From contig JAJBVF010000531.1 in assembly GCA_020859965.1 (NCBI GenBank), positions 1 to 6,075 of the forward strand: 6,075 nucleotides of DNA. Direction: 5' to 3'. This document shows positions 1-5,691 of the stretch, piece by piece. A program made the position numbers and the translations under genes. The notes under the pieces are model-generated. The model saw only the letters and a program-made list of their open reading frames with translations. It made no database searches and was not told the origin of the DNA. Within the stretch, counting starts at the first letter, position 1. Each line of letters begins with the position of its first letter. Source of the stretch: Clostridiales bacterium. Its GTDB lineage: Bacteria > Bacillota > Clostridia > Lachnospirales > Lachnospiraceae.

Positions 1-150
1 CCCTTCTTCCGTTTGCAGCGCCGGCAGGTCCGCCAGGTCCCGATTCTCAGAGGATTCCTCCGAGCCGCCACCCAGCGAGAGTCCCAGTGAAGGAATCACG
101 CTGATTGCTAGAAACAGAGCAATAAATCCAATTTTTAATCTCTTCCTCAT
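1..150 (-). CDS. DHHW/AlgJ-like secreted protein, N-terminal fragment
   Basis: Only the first 50 codons are present; the gene continues past the left edge. The ATG at 150-148 follows a GAGGAAG ribosome binding site. The protein opens with a basic MRKRLK stretch and a hydrophobic segment (about residues 7-25), which reads as a signal peptide or membrane anchor. Next comes a Gly/Ser/Glu stretch and the short motif SENRDLADLP (about residues 35-44). An ENR-x-L-x-x-x-P motif just after the anchor is typical of DHHW-family proteins and AlgJ/AlgX-type partners of MBOAT acyltransferases. Those act outside the membrane in O-acetylation of exported polysaccharides. The gene starts 34 bases after the MBOAT stop, in the same orientation, which supports the call. 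The catalytic Asp/His motifs lie outside the window, so activity cannot be judged. Confidence 0.78.
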   Translation of the reverse strand, partial: MRKRLKIGFIALFLAISVIPSLGLSLGGGSEESSENRDLADLPALQTEEG

Positions 151-184
151 CTTATCTTCCTCTTAGCGTCCGCAGATTACTCCA

Positions 185-1630
185 TCAGAATCGGAAGTAA
201 ATAAACGGATTGTATGTGCCGCCTGCGAGACACAGCATACAAAGTGCAAGGAGCACAAGTGCCAACGGCCAGGACAGCATCTGACAGATTTTATTCCCAC
301 GGAATCGCTGTACGACCGGAGTCGAAGCCACCAGGCCTGCCGCCAGAGCAGCGAGATTCAGTGGGGTCAGCATTGACATCACCAGGCGCATGGACGCATT
401 ATCCAACGTAAAGCCTGTAAACATGGTCTTCACCCAGAAAAATCCCTGCGAAATAGTGTCTGCACGGAAAAATACAAACCCAATCAACACAGCCAGAAGC
501 ACATACAGGTGAGAAAGAATTCTCCATGCCAGCCCCTTTTCCTTTTGTATCTTCCCGACCGGAACCTTCGAAGCCCGGGAAGGTACAAGCTTCGCTTTCA
601 ATACCGGCAGCCATTCCTCCATGAGAAGGAAAAATCCATGGTACAGCCCCCAGAACAGGAAAGTCAGGTTTGCCCCATGCCAGATACCGGTGCAGGCAAA
701 CACGATCACCTTATTTATACCGGTACGGAGCTTTCCCTTGCGGTTGCCTCCCAGAGGGATATACAGATATTCCCGGAACCAGGTCGATAACGAGATATGC
801 CATCTGCGCCAGAAATCCTTCATAGAAGACGCTATGTACGGATAACGGAAATTCTCTTTGAAATGAAAGCCAAACATCCATCCCAGGCCGATCGCCATAT
901 CGCTGTAGCCGCTGAAATCAAAATAAATCTGCAGCATATAAGCGATCGCGCCAAGCCACGCCCCCAGCAGATTCAGCTCACTTGTCTGCGCGGCAAAAAG
1001 CGTATCCGCGACCGCGCCCATATAATTTGCGATCCGCACTTGTTTTGCCAGGAGACCGGCAAAACGGCTGATACCGGACAGAGTGCCGTCCAGTGTCAGA
1101 CTGCGCTTTTGCAGCTCCTCCGCAATATCATGGTATTTGACGATTGGTCCGGCAATGAGCTGCGGGAAAAAGGAGACATACAGCATCAGACGGAATACAT
1201 TGCGCTCCGCCTGCGCTTCCCCCCGGTAAACGTCTATTACATAAGACAGCGCCTGAAATGTAAAAAATGAAATGCCGATTGGCAAAGCGATCTCCGGCAC
1301 CGGTACCTGAAACAATCCCAGGCCATTCCAGAGCTCAGCCAGAAAACCTGCGTATTTGAAAACAGCCAGTACCCCCAGATTCTGCAGAACTGCCAGGGCT
1401 AAGATAGCCCGTCTGCCTTTCGGCAAACGGACTATCAATCTGGCCCAGACATAATTCAGCAATGCCGTAAGAATCATCAGAAATACATACACCGGCTCAC
1501 CATAAGCATAAAAACACAGACTGGCGACGAGCAACAGGATATTTCTGCACAATATATTGGGCAGAATCCAATAGAGAATCAGCACGGCCGGCAGAAACAC
1601 GCTGATAAATAACAATGAACTGAATATCAT
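185..1630 (-). CDS. MBOAT family membrane-bound O-acyltransferase (AlgI/DltB type)
   Basis: This 481-residue polytopic membrane protein is close to the usual AlgI-like length. The start MIFSSLLFISVFLP is typical of the family and follows an AGGGGAAG ribosome binding site. Visible family motifs in order are LPIGISFFTFQALSYVIDVY (116-135), FFPQLIAGPI (154-163), YFDFSGYSDMAIGLG (236-250), NFRYPY (260-265), DFWRRWHISLSTWFREYLY (272-290), IPLGGNRKG (291-299) and WHGANLTFLFWGLYHG (317-332). His318 matches the conserved catalytic histidine, and His278 sits in the second conserved motif. Members pass acyl groups from a cytoplasmic donor through the membrane to an exported acceptor such as a polysaccharide, teichoic acid or peptidoglycan. 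The following DHHW gene is its expected extracellular partner. The lack of dltA/dltC in view argues for the AlgI-like O-acetylation group over D-alanylation, but the substrate cannot be read from sequence. No separate promoter is obvious in the 55 bases upstream. Confidence 0.95.
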   Translation of the reverse strand: MIFSSLLFISVFLPAVLILYWILPNILCRNILLLVASLCFYAYGEPVYVFLMILTALLNYVWARLIVRLPKGRRAILALAVLQNLGVLAVFKYAGFLAELWNGLGLFQVPVPEIALPIGISFFTFQALSYVIDVYRGEAQAERNVFRLMLYVSFFPQLIAGPIVKYHDIAEELQKRSLTLDGTLSGISRFAGLLAKQVRIANYMGAVADTLFAAQTSELNLLGAWLGAIAYMLQIYFDFSGYSDMAIGLGWMFGFHFKENFRYPYIASSMKDFWRRWHISLSTWFREYLYIPLGGNRKGKLRTGINKVIVFACTGIWHGANLTFLFWGLYHGFFLLMEEWLPVLKAKLVPSRASKVPVGKIQKEKGLAWRILSHLYVLLAVLIGFVFFRADTISQGFFWVKTMFTGFTLDNASMRLVMSMLTPLNLAALAAGLVASTPVVQRFRGNKICQMLSWPLALVLLALCMLCLAGGTYNPFIYFRF

Positions 1631-1685
1631 TTTCTTCCCCTGTTATTTTGTCTGATAAGAATCAATCGCAAATATTCTCAGCCGG

Positions 1686-2645
1686 TCAGAAATCCACGTT
1701 CTCTACACTGCCGTCCGAATAGGTAATAATATAATAACCGTGGCCGCTGCCATCACAATCATACACCGCTTCGCGGCTCACTTCTGTCCTTGTGCTGCCT
1801 GAACTGCTGCCCGAACTGCTTCCGGAACTGCTTCCTGAAGCGGCTGCCGCCGCTGCAGCCGCTGCTGCTGCCGCAGCCTCTGCCGCCGCACGAGCATTCG
1901 ACTCTGCTTCTACTGCTGCCACAGCTTCCTCTTCATTTTCGGTCAGGTAACGTGCTGCTACATACCCGGTAATATCACCCTGGGTGATCTGGAACCACTT
2001 GGATGTACCTCCAAGTACCTCTACTTCACTTCCCCGGTCAGCCGTGCCTACAAGAGCGGATTCGCCATCTGCCGCCTCACGGATGTTCACCATTCCAACT
2101 GTATACATAGTCACCGGCTCTTCCAGTTCTATATCATCGGCAATTTCATAAAAATAAGCCGAATCACCGTTTCCATCTGTTCCCGTAAAGAACAAAAATC
2201 CAATCTTTGATACCAGAGTGAGATCTGTCAGTCCTGCGACATCCACATCCTCAAACGTATGCACGGTGCCATCCGCTTCCGTCGCTGTCAGAACAGTCTC
2301 ATCCGTTTGCTCTTCTTCATCTGTCTCAGTCTCCATCTCAGTTTCCCCGGCTTCATCCGTGCCGGAAACCGGTTCAAATGCAAGCGAGGTCAGATCAAGT
2401 CCGGTCTCATTCGTCACCAGAACAGTCTCATCACCCACTGTAAGTTCCATCTGGGGAGCTTCCTCCACATCGGATTCCGTGTCCATCCCGGTCTCTGCCT
2501 CAGCAGCCGCTTCCGTAACAGCTTCTGTCTCCGCCTCTGCACTTTCTTCCGCAAATGCTGTAAACGCAAAAGCATTTGTAAAACCTGACACTCCCAACAA
2601 CGCCGCCAGCAGGACACTGCCCATCTTCTTTCCATACTTTGTCAT
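1686..2645 (-). CDS. Secreted SH3b-domain protein with low-complexity linkers
   Basis: A 319-residue exported protein. The ATG follows a GAGGAAG ribosome binding site and begins a clear signal peptide: MTKYGKK, then a hydrophobic core at 9-30, with probable cleavage after an Ala-x-Ala site near 27-32. Next is an acidic Glu/Thr/Ala-rich region (33-64), a globular segment (about 66-175) split by another acidic stretch (99-116), and one bacterial SH3 (SH3_3) domain at about 181-235 with VNIREAADGESALVG, GSEVEVLGG, WFQITQ and GYVAARYL. An Ala-rich stretch follows, with 13 consecutive Ala at 257-269, then a Ser/Gly linker of SGSS-type repeats (270-284). The C-terminal tail (285-319) carries YDCDGSGHG and ITYSDGSVE; Cys297 is the only cysteine. 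SH3b domains usually bind cell wall. There is no LPXTG, catalytic domain or hydrophobic C-terminus, so retention would rely on SH3b. Being first in a likely operon with MBOAT and DHHW genes suggests a cell-surface role; the exact function is unknown. Confidence 0.88.
   Translation of the reverse strand: MTKYGKKMGSVLLAALLGVSGFTNAFAFTAFAEESAEAETEAVTEAAAEAETGMDTESDVEEAPQMELTVGDETVLVTNETGLDLTSLAFEPVSGTDEAGETEMETETDEEEQTDETVLTATEADGTVHTFEDVDVAGLTDLTLVSKIGFLFFTGTDGNGDSAYFYEIADDIELEEPVTMYTVGMVNIREAADGESALVGTADRGSEVEVLGGTSKWFQITQGDITGYVAARYLTENEEEAVAAVEAESNARAAAEAAAAAAAAAAAAASGSSSGSSSGSSSGSTRTEVSREAVYDCDGSGHGYYIITYSDGSVENVDF
1794..1838 (-). repeat. 12-bp tandem repeat encoding a Ser/Gly linker
   Basis: About three and a half copies of a 12-base unit (plus-strand form gaactgcttccg, with small changes) encode SGSSSGSSSGSSSGS, residues 270-284 of the SH3 protein. 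The unit keeps the reading frame, so a change in copy number would only lengthen or shorten the linker. Confidence 0.85.
1839..1877 (-). repeat. Poly-alanine coding tract
   Basis: Thirteen consecutive Ala codons (residues 257-269 of the SH3 protein) written with mixed GCT, GCC, GCA and GCG codons. The codon mixture shows it is not a fresh simple-repeat expansion. It likely forms a helical or flexible spacer between the SH3b domain and the Ser/Gly linker. Confidence 0.85.
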
Positions 2646-2674
2646 TTTTTCTTCCTCTTCTAAAATCGATCATG

Positions 2675-2708
2675 AAAAACCGCAGCCGTTTGGTATTCTT
2701 ACAGCTGC
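2675..2708 (-). promoter_or_regulatory. Leader hairpin with short T-run (possible weak terminator or attenuator)
   Basis: On the minus strand GCAGCTGT (2708-2701) can pair with ACGGCTGC (2689-2682), giving 8 base pairs including one G-T, with an 11-base loop. Two G bases then five T bases follow (2679-2675). It starts about 17 bases after the predicted transcription start of the SH3 operon and ends 29 bases before the ATG. The T-run is short and offset from the stem, so termination would be inefficient at best. It could attenuate the SH3 operon, end transcripts reading through from lon, or be incidental. Confidence 0.35.
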
Positions 2709-2731
2709 AAAAACTACGATTACCGCAGATA

Positions 2732-2761
2732 ATTATAGCAAACGACCTCTTCCTCTGTCAA
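2732..2761 (-). promoter_or_regulatory. Sigma-A type promoter of the SH3-MBOAT-DHHW operon
   Basis: Reading the minus strand, a perfect -35 TTGACA (2761-2756) is separated by 18 bases from a perfect -10 TATAAT (2737-2732). The predicted start is near 2725, leaving a leader of about 80 nt before the SH3 gene. Both boxes match consensus and spacing is near the 17-base optimum. No second promoter of this quality is seen before the MBOAT or DHHW genes, so it probably serves all three. Confidence 0.85.
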
Positions 2762-2968
2762 TACAGGGAGGAACCTTGCAAGACTTTAATTTTTACGGAT
2801 TATTCTTAAGGAACACGCAAAAGAGCACAAAAGATCGCACAAACAGTTAGCGGCTTCGCATTCAATACGGTACCTCCTTCGGCTATGAACTGGATCTGAA
2901 TCTGATTTCTGAAGAGGAGGATATGAGACCATTTCAGAAGCTGCCGAAATAATATGTCCATCCTGCCT
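2762..2968. other. Non-coding stretch between lon and the SH3 promoter
   Basis: This lies downstream of the lon stop and upstream of the SH3 promoter. No intact gene, RNA gene or convincing rho-independent terminator for lon was found. Visible items are a 7-bp inverted repeat (TTCTGAA at 2906-2912 with TTCAGAA at 2932-2938, plus strand, no T-run), loose 10-bp A-rich repeats at 2816-2845, and a 33-codon open stretch treated separately as a possible gene relic. Confidence 0.6.
2851..2952 (+). pseudogene. Possible 3' relic of an unidentified gene
   Basis: On the plus strand, 33 codons between a TAG (2848-2850) and a TAA (2950-2952) translate to a protein-like string: RLRIQYGTSFGYELDLNL followed by ISEEEDMRPFQKLPK. 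The composition (acidic, aromatic, no low complexity) looks like a protein C-terminus. There is no ATG, GTG or TTG start before the last third and no ribosome binding site, so it is not a functional gene as it stands. I do not recognise a family. It may be the tail of a gene lost by deletion, or chance. Confidence 0.22.
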
Positions 2969-5260
2969 TTATTCCAATTCCGCACACAGACCTGTTTTAT
3001 CCAGCACATCTTTTACTCTGTGAACCGGAATGATCTCCAGATGATTTTTCACTTCGGAAGGAACCTCATCGAGATCTTTTTCGTTTTCCAGCGGAATCAG
3101 AACAGTCGTGATCCCGGCTCTCTGTGCAGCCATGAGTTTCTCCGGAAGTCCTCCGATCGGCATCACAAAGCCGCGCAAAGATACCTCTCCTGTCATCGCG
3201 ATCTTCGGAGAAACCGCTTTCCCGGTCACAAGAGAAGTGATCGCAGTGGTAAGGGTAATCCCGGCCGAGGGGCCATCTTTCGGCACTGCCCCGGACGGGA
3301 CATGAATATGCAGGTCATTATCCTCAAACAGTTCGGCCTTCTCAGGATACATGTTTTTCACAAGGCTGACCGCAATCTGTACAGACTCCTTCATGACATC
3401 CCCAAGCTGTCCGGTGATAATGATGTTCCCTTTTCCTTTCGTAAACAGCGCCTCTATAAACAGAATTTCACCGCCCGCCTGTGTCCATGCAAGACCGGTC
3501 ACTACGCCAGGCTGCTGATTCTCCAGTATCTGATCATGGTAAAGAGGTTTCTGCTCCAGAAACTCACGCAGCCGTCCAGGGGTAACCGATACACGTCTGT
3601 TTTTCCCTTCAACCAGACGAACTGCCGCCACCCGGCAAAGGGTATCCAGTCTCTTCTTCAGGCCGCGCACGCCCGCTTCCATCGTGTAATCGGAAATGAT
3701 TGCACGCAGCGCGGCGTCAGAGACATTCAGACTGTCCTTCTGAATTCCCATTTCTTCCCTGGCTTTCGGAAGAAGATGCCGTTTCGCGATCTGAAATTTA
3801 TCCGAAGCCGTATATCCGGAAAACTGAATGACCTCCATGCGGTTCAGCAGCGGTTCCTGAATCGTATCTGTCGTATTTGCCGTGCAGACAAATAAAACAT
3901 CCGAAAGGTCATACGGCACATTCATATAATGATCTGTGAAGGTATTGTTCTGCTCCGGATCCAGGACTTCAAGCAGCGCACTGGAAGGATCTCCGCCATA
4001 ATCTCTGCATAGCTTATCCACCTCATCCAACACCATCACCGGATTCGACACACCGCTTCGTTTGATTCCTTCCATGATCCGGCCCGGCATGGCTCCGACA
4101 TAGGTACGGCGGTGTCCCCGTATTTCCGCCTCATCGCGAATGCCGCCCAGGCTCACACGCACGTATTCTCTGCCAAGTGCTTTCGCGATACTCTGCCCGA
4201 TACTCGTCTTTCCGGTGCCGGGAGCCCCGACGAAAAGAAGAATGGAACCGGACTGTTTTTGATTCAACGCCATCACTGCAAGCTGCTGCACGATTCTGCT
4301 TTTTACCTTATTCAGGCCAAAATGATCCGCATCGAGGATTTTCTTTGCTTCCTTCAGATCCACCGGCTGCATTTCTTCCTTTTTCCAGGAAAGAGCAGTC
4401 ATGAAATCAAGATAATCATACAGCATCCCATATTCGTGGCTGTCCTTCCCTTCCTGCTTCATACGGTTCAGGACTTTTAACGCTTCCGCATGAGCCGTCT
4501 CGTTCATTCCTGACGCTTCAATCTTCTTTTCAAATTTGCGCACGTCAGAGACATTTTCCGGATGCATCTCATCCAGTTCATTTTGCAGAAATTCGATCTG
4601 CTTCTTAATCGCCTGTTCGCGGTAAACCTTTTCATTCTGGCTCTGCTGCGCTGCGGCAGCTTCTTTTTTTACTTTTTCCGCTTCAATATACTGGTAAATC
4701 GCCTGCTCCATATGCTCAGTTCGCTCAGAAAGTGTATCAGCCGCCAGAATCTGATATTTCTCTTCGTTTGAAATGTTGAGCTGATAGGACAGGGTCGCGG
4801 TCATCTCCCCCAGGGATTCCCACTGCTGCATATAATTGCGTGCAAGCAGACTAAACTGCATATTCTGCGTGTTCTGTACGCTCTGGACAAAGGCCGTCCT
4901 GGCATTGTCAAAATGTTTCGCAGCCTCTTCCGGGCTCATATCTTCTATATCCTGACGCTTGCTCAGCGTCACTTCAATCGTACCATCTGCAACATCAATT
5001 GAGTCAATGTTGACACGGCTGCCGGTTTTGATTTTTACATTTCCTTCTTTATCAATCGCTTCTATTGTACCGGTAATACCGATCGGATAAAAATCATCCG
5101 GCTGCATAGCTTCGCGCGCTTTATCTTCTTTCAGCATCAGAAATACCACAGTCTGTCCCTGTTCTCCGGTCTCCTGTGTAACCTCATGGAAATAATTCCC
5201 GGCAAAATACAAATTAATCTCCGGAATGATCACAATATTATAAAAAGGAACAATAATCAT
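2969..5260 (-). CDS. lon: ATP-dependent protease Lon (endopeptidase La, S16 family)
   Basis: A complete 763-residue cytoplasmic AAA+ protease that unfolds and degrades damaged and some regulatory proteins. The start MIIVPFYNIVIIP matches the beginning of the LON substrate-binding domain (about 1-195) and has a GGAGG site 9 bases upstream. A charged, coiled-coil-prone linker spans about 195-270. The AAA+ module (about 300-560) shows Walker A GAPGTGKT (345-352), Walker B PVMVLDEVDK (407-416), sensor 1 around Asn462, Arg finger Arg474 in LLNRMEVI, and sensor 2 Arg532 in EAGVRGLKKRL. The protease domain (about 585-763) has KDGPSAG with catalytic Ser665 and GLPEKLMAA with catalytic Lys708, 43 residues apart as in E. 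coli Lon. Length is close to the E. coli 784. The N-domain is more divergent than the rest, lacking the usual LPLR opening. The gene stands alone, with its own promoter overlapped by a CIRCE element. No clear terminator follows. Confidence 0.97.
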   Translation of the reverse strand: MIIVPFYNIVIIPEINLYFAGNYFHEVTQETGEQGQTVVFLMLKEDKAREAMQPDDFYPIGITGTIEAIDKEGNVKIKTGSRVNIDSIDVADGTIEVTLSKRQDIEDMSPEEAAKHFDNARTAFVQSVQNTQNMQFSLLARNYMQQWESLGEMTATLSYQLNISNEEKYQILAADTLSERTEHMEQAIYQYIEAEKVKKEAAAAQQSQNEKVYREQAIKKQIEFLQNELDEMHPENVSDVRKFEKKIEASGMNETAHAEALKVLNRMKQEGKDSHEYGMLYDYLDFMTALSWKKEEMQPVDLKEAKKILDADHFGLNKVKSRIVQQLAVMALNQKQSGSILLFVGAPGTGKTSIGQSIAKALGREYVRVSLGGIRDEAEIRGHRRTYVGAMPGRIMEGIKRSGVSNPVMVLDEVDKLCRDYGGDPSSALLEVLDPEQNNTFTDHYMNVPYDLSDVLFVCTANTTDTIQEPLLNRMEVIQFSGYTASDKFQIAKRHLLPKAREEMGIQKDSLNVSDAALRAIISDYTMEAGVRGLKKRLDTLCRVAAVRLVEGKNRRVSVTPGRLREFLEQKPLYHDQILENQQPGVVTGLAWTQAGGEILFIEALFTKGKGNIIITGQLGDVMKESVQIAVSLVKNMYPEKAELFEDNDLHIHVPSGAVPKDGPSAGITLTTAITSLVTGKAVSPKIAMTGEVSLRGFVMPIGGLPEKLMAAQRAGITTVLIPLENEKDLDEVPSEVKNHLEIIPVHRVKDVLDKTGLCAELE

Positions 5261-5320
5261 AGCACCTTTCCTCCGTTTTCTCTGGCGGTTTACGCATATA
5301 CCGTCAAAATCTTCTGTGCA

Positions 5321-5347
5321 ACAGGAAAATGAAAAGAGTTTTCCTGT
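5321..5347 (-). promoter_or_regulatory. Stem-loop in the lon mRNA leader
   Basis: A perfect 9-bp inverted repeat (ACAGGAAAA and TTTTCCTGT) flanks a 9-base loop. It lies about 20-45 nt into the predicted lon transcript and about 60 bases before the ATG. No T-run follows on either strand, so it is not a terminator. It might affect mRNA stability or be incidental. Confidence 0.4.
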
Positions 5348-5373
5348 CAGGTGTCATTCGTTGTGTTACACGG

Positions 5374-5402
5374 AATATAGCACAATTATCAGCACTCGTC
5401 AA
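5374..5402 (-). promoter_or_regulatory. Sigma-A type promoter of lon
   Basis: On the minus strand TTGACG (5402-5397) is followed after exactly 17 bases by TATATT (5379-5374). Each box has one difference from consensus and the spacing is ideal. The predicted start is near 5367, giving a leader of about 107 nt before the lon ATG. The -35 box lies at the centre of the CIRCE repeat, so bound repressor would block RNA polymerase. Confidence 0.85.
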
Positions 5403-5420
5403 TGGTGATTGCTAATAATT
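5384..5420 (-). promoter_or_regulatory. CIRCE element, HrcA operator, at lon
   Basis: TCAGCACTC (5389-5397), nine spacer bases, then GATTGCTAA (5407-5415) matches the CIRCE consensus TTAGCACTC-N9-GAGTGCTAA with one mismatch in each arm and the exact spacer length. The symmetry extends outward: the 14-base arms AATTATCAGCACTC and GATTGCTAATAATT match at 12 of 14 positions. CIRCE is the binding site of the heat-shock repressor HrcA, which normally controls groESL and dnaK operons. Its overlap with the lon -35 box indicates repression of lon, relieved when GroEL is titrated by misfolded protein. The hrcA gene is not in this window. Confidence 0.85.
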
Positions 5421-5446
5421 TATACTAATTTTATATTATTTTTCAG

Positions 5447-5474
5447 TTGTCTTTCTTTGCATGCGTGTTATAAT
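5447..5474 (+). promoter_or_regulatory. Extended -10 promoter for the bL25 gene
   Basis: A perfect TATAAT (5469-5474) is preceded by TG one base upstream (extended -10) and, 16 bases away, by a fair -35 TTGTCT (5447-5452). The predicted start near 5481 gives a leader of about 210 nt, which contains three stem-loops. It points away from the lon promoter and does not overlap the CIRCE repeat. Confidence 0.7.
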
Positions 5475-5513
5475 ACATATATAACTTTGAGACACCCACA
5501 GACCCTATCATAC

Positions 5514-5643
5514 ATTTTATAGTAAACGACGCAAGTCGCTTTACTTTGCGCCTGATGCAAGGCAGCGTAAGCTGCCATTTCTCATGCGTCAGTGTGCATC
5601 ATTTATAGTGAAAGACAAAAGAATCACACCTTTCACTATAATA
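5514..5643 (+). repeat. Three-hairpin structured element in the bL25 leader
   Basis: Three stem-loops follow one another. Hairpin I (5521-5545) pairs AGTAAACGAC with GTCGCTTTACT, one bulged base, and a GCAA loop. Hairpin II (5552-5592) has an outer stem CTGATGCA with TGCGTCAG (one G-T) and a perfect inner stem GGCAGC/GCTGCC with a GTAA loop (5561-5576). Hairpin III (5603-5641) is a perfect 12-bp stem, TTATAGTGAAAG with CTTTCACTATAA, and a 15-base loop. Two GNRA tetraloops suggest selection as RNA. No T-run follows any stem, so none is a rho-independent terminator. The left end (TTTTATAGTAAA) and the reversed right end (TATTATAGTGAAA) resemble each other, so a small inverted-repeat mobile element is a real alternative. 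I do not match it to a known riboswitch or ribosomal leader class. Confidence 0.6.
5637..5642 (+). promoter_or_regulatory. Possible second -10 box before the bL25 gene
   Basis: TATAAT occurs within the right arm of hairpin III, 49 bases before the bL25 ATG. No good -35 lies at the right distance (GACAAA at 17 bases). If used, it would give a short leader without the hairpins. Its position in an inverted repeat makes a chance match likely. Confidence 0.25.
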
Positions 5644-5691
5644 GCATGACAAGTCTGCAAGGCATCAGCAAAAAAGAAAGGAAGAGATAAT

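Noticed and set aside
797..1270. 157-codon plus-strand open frame
   Set aside because: It lies wholly antisense to the well-supported MBOAT gene and encodes no recognisable domain.
1794..1838. Short tandem repeats as a CRISPR array
   Set aside because: Units are 12 bases with no spacers and lie in frame in a Ser/Gly linker.
2816..2845. Three A-rich 10-base imperfect repeats as an operator
   Set aside because: Similarity between units is loose and mostly due to A runs; they sit more than 50 bases upstream of the SH3 -35 box, so no regulator can be supported.
2218..2850. 210-codon plus-strand Ser/Val-rich open frame
   Set aside because: Mostly the reverse complement of the Glu/Thr/Ala-rich SH3 gene; its serine and valine richness is explained by that composition.
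2906..2938. TTCTGAA/TTCAGAA inverted repeat as the lon terminator
   Set aside because: Only 7 bp with a 19-base loop and no T-run on the lon strand.
2954..3895. 313-codon plus-strand open frame
   Set aside because: Antisense to the lon protease and AAA+ domains, whose catalytic motifs are intact; the plus-strand product has no protein-like pattern.
5561..5576. Inner hairpin of the bL25 leader as a rho-independent terminator
   Set aside because: The GC stem is followed by ATTTCTC, not by a continuous T-run.
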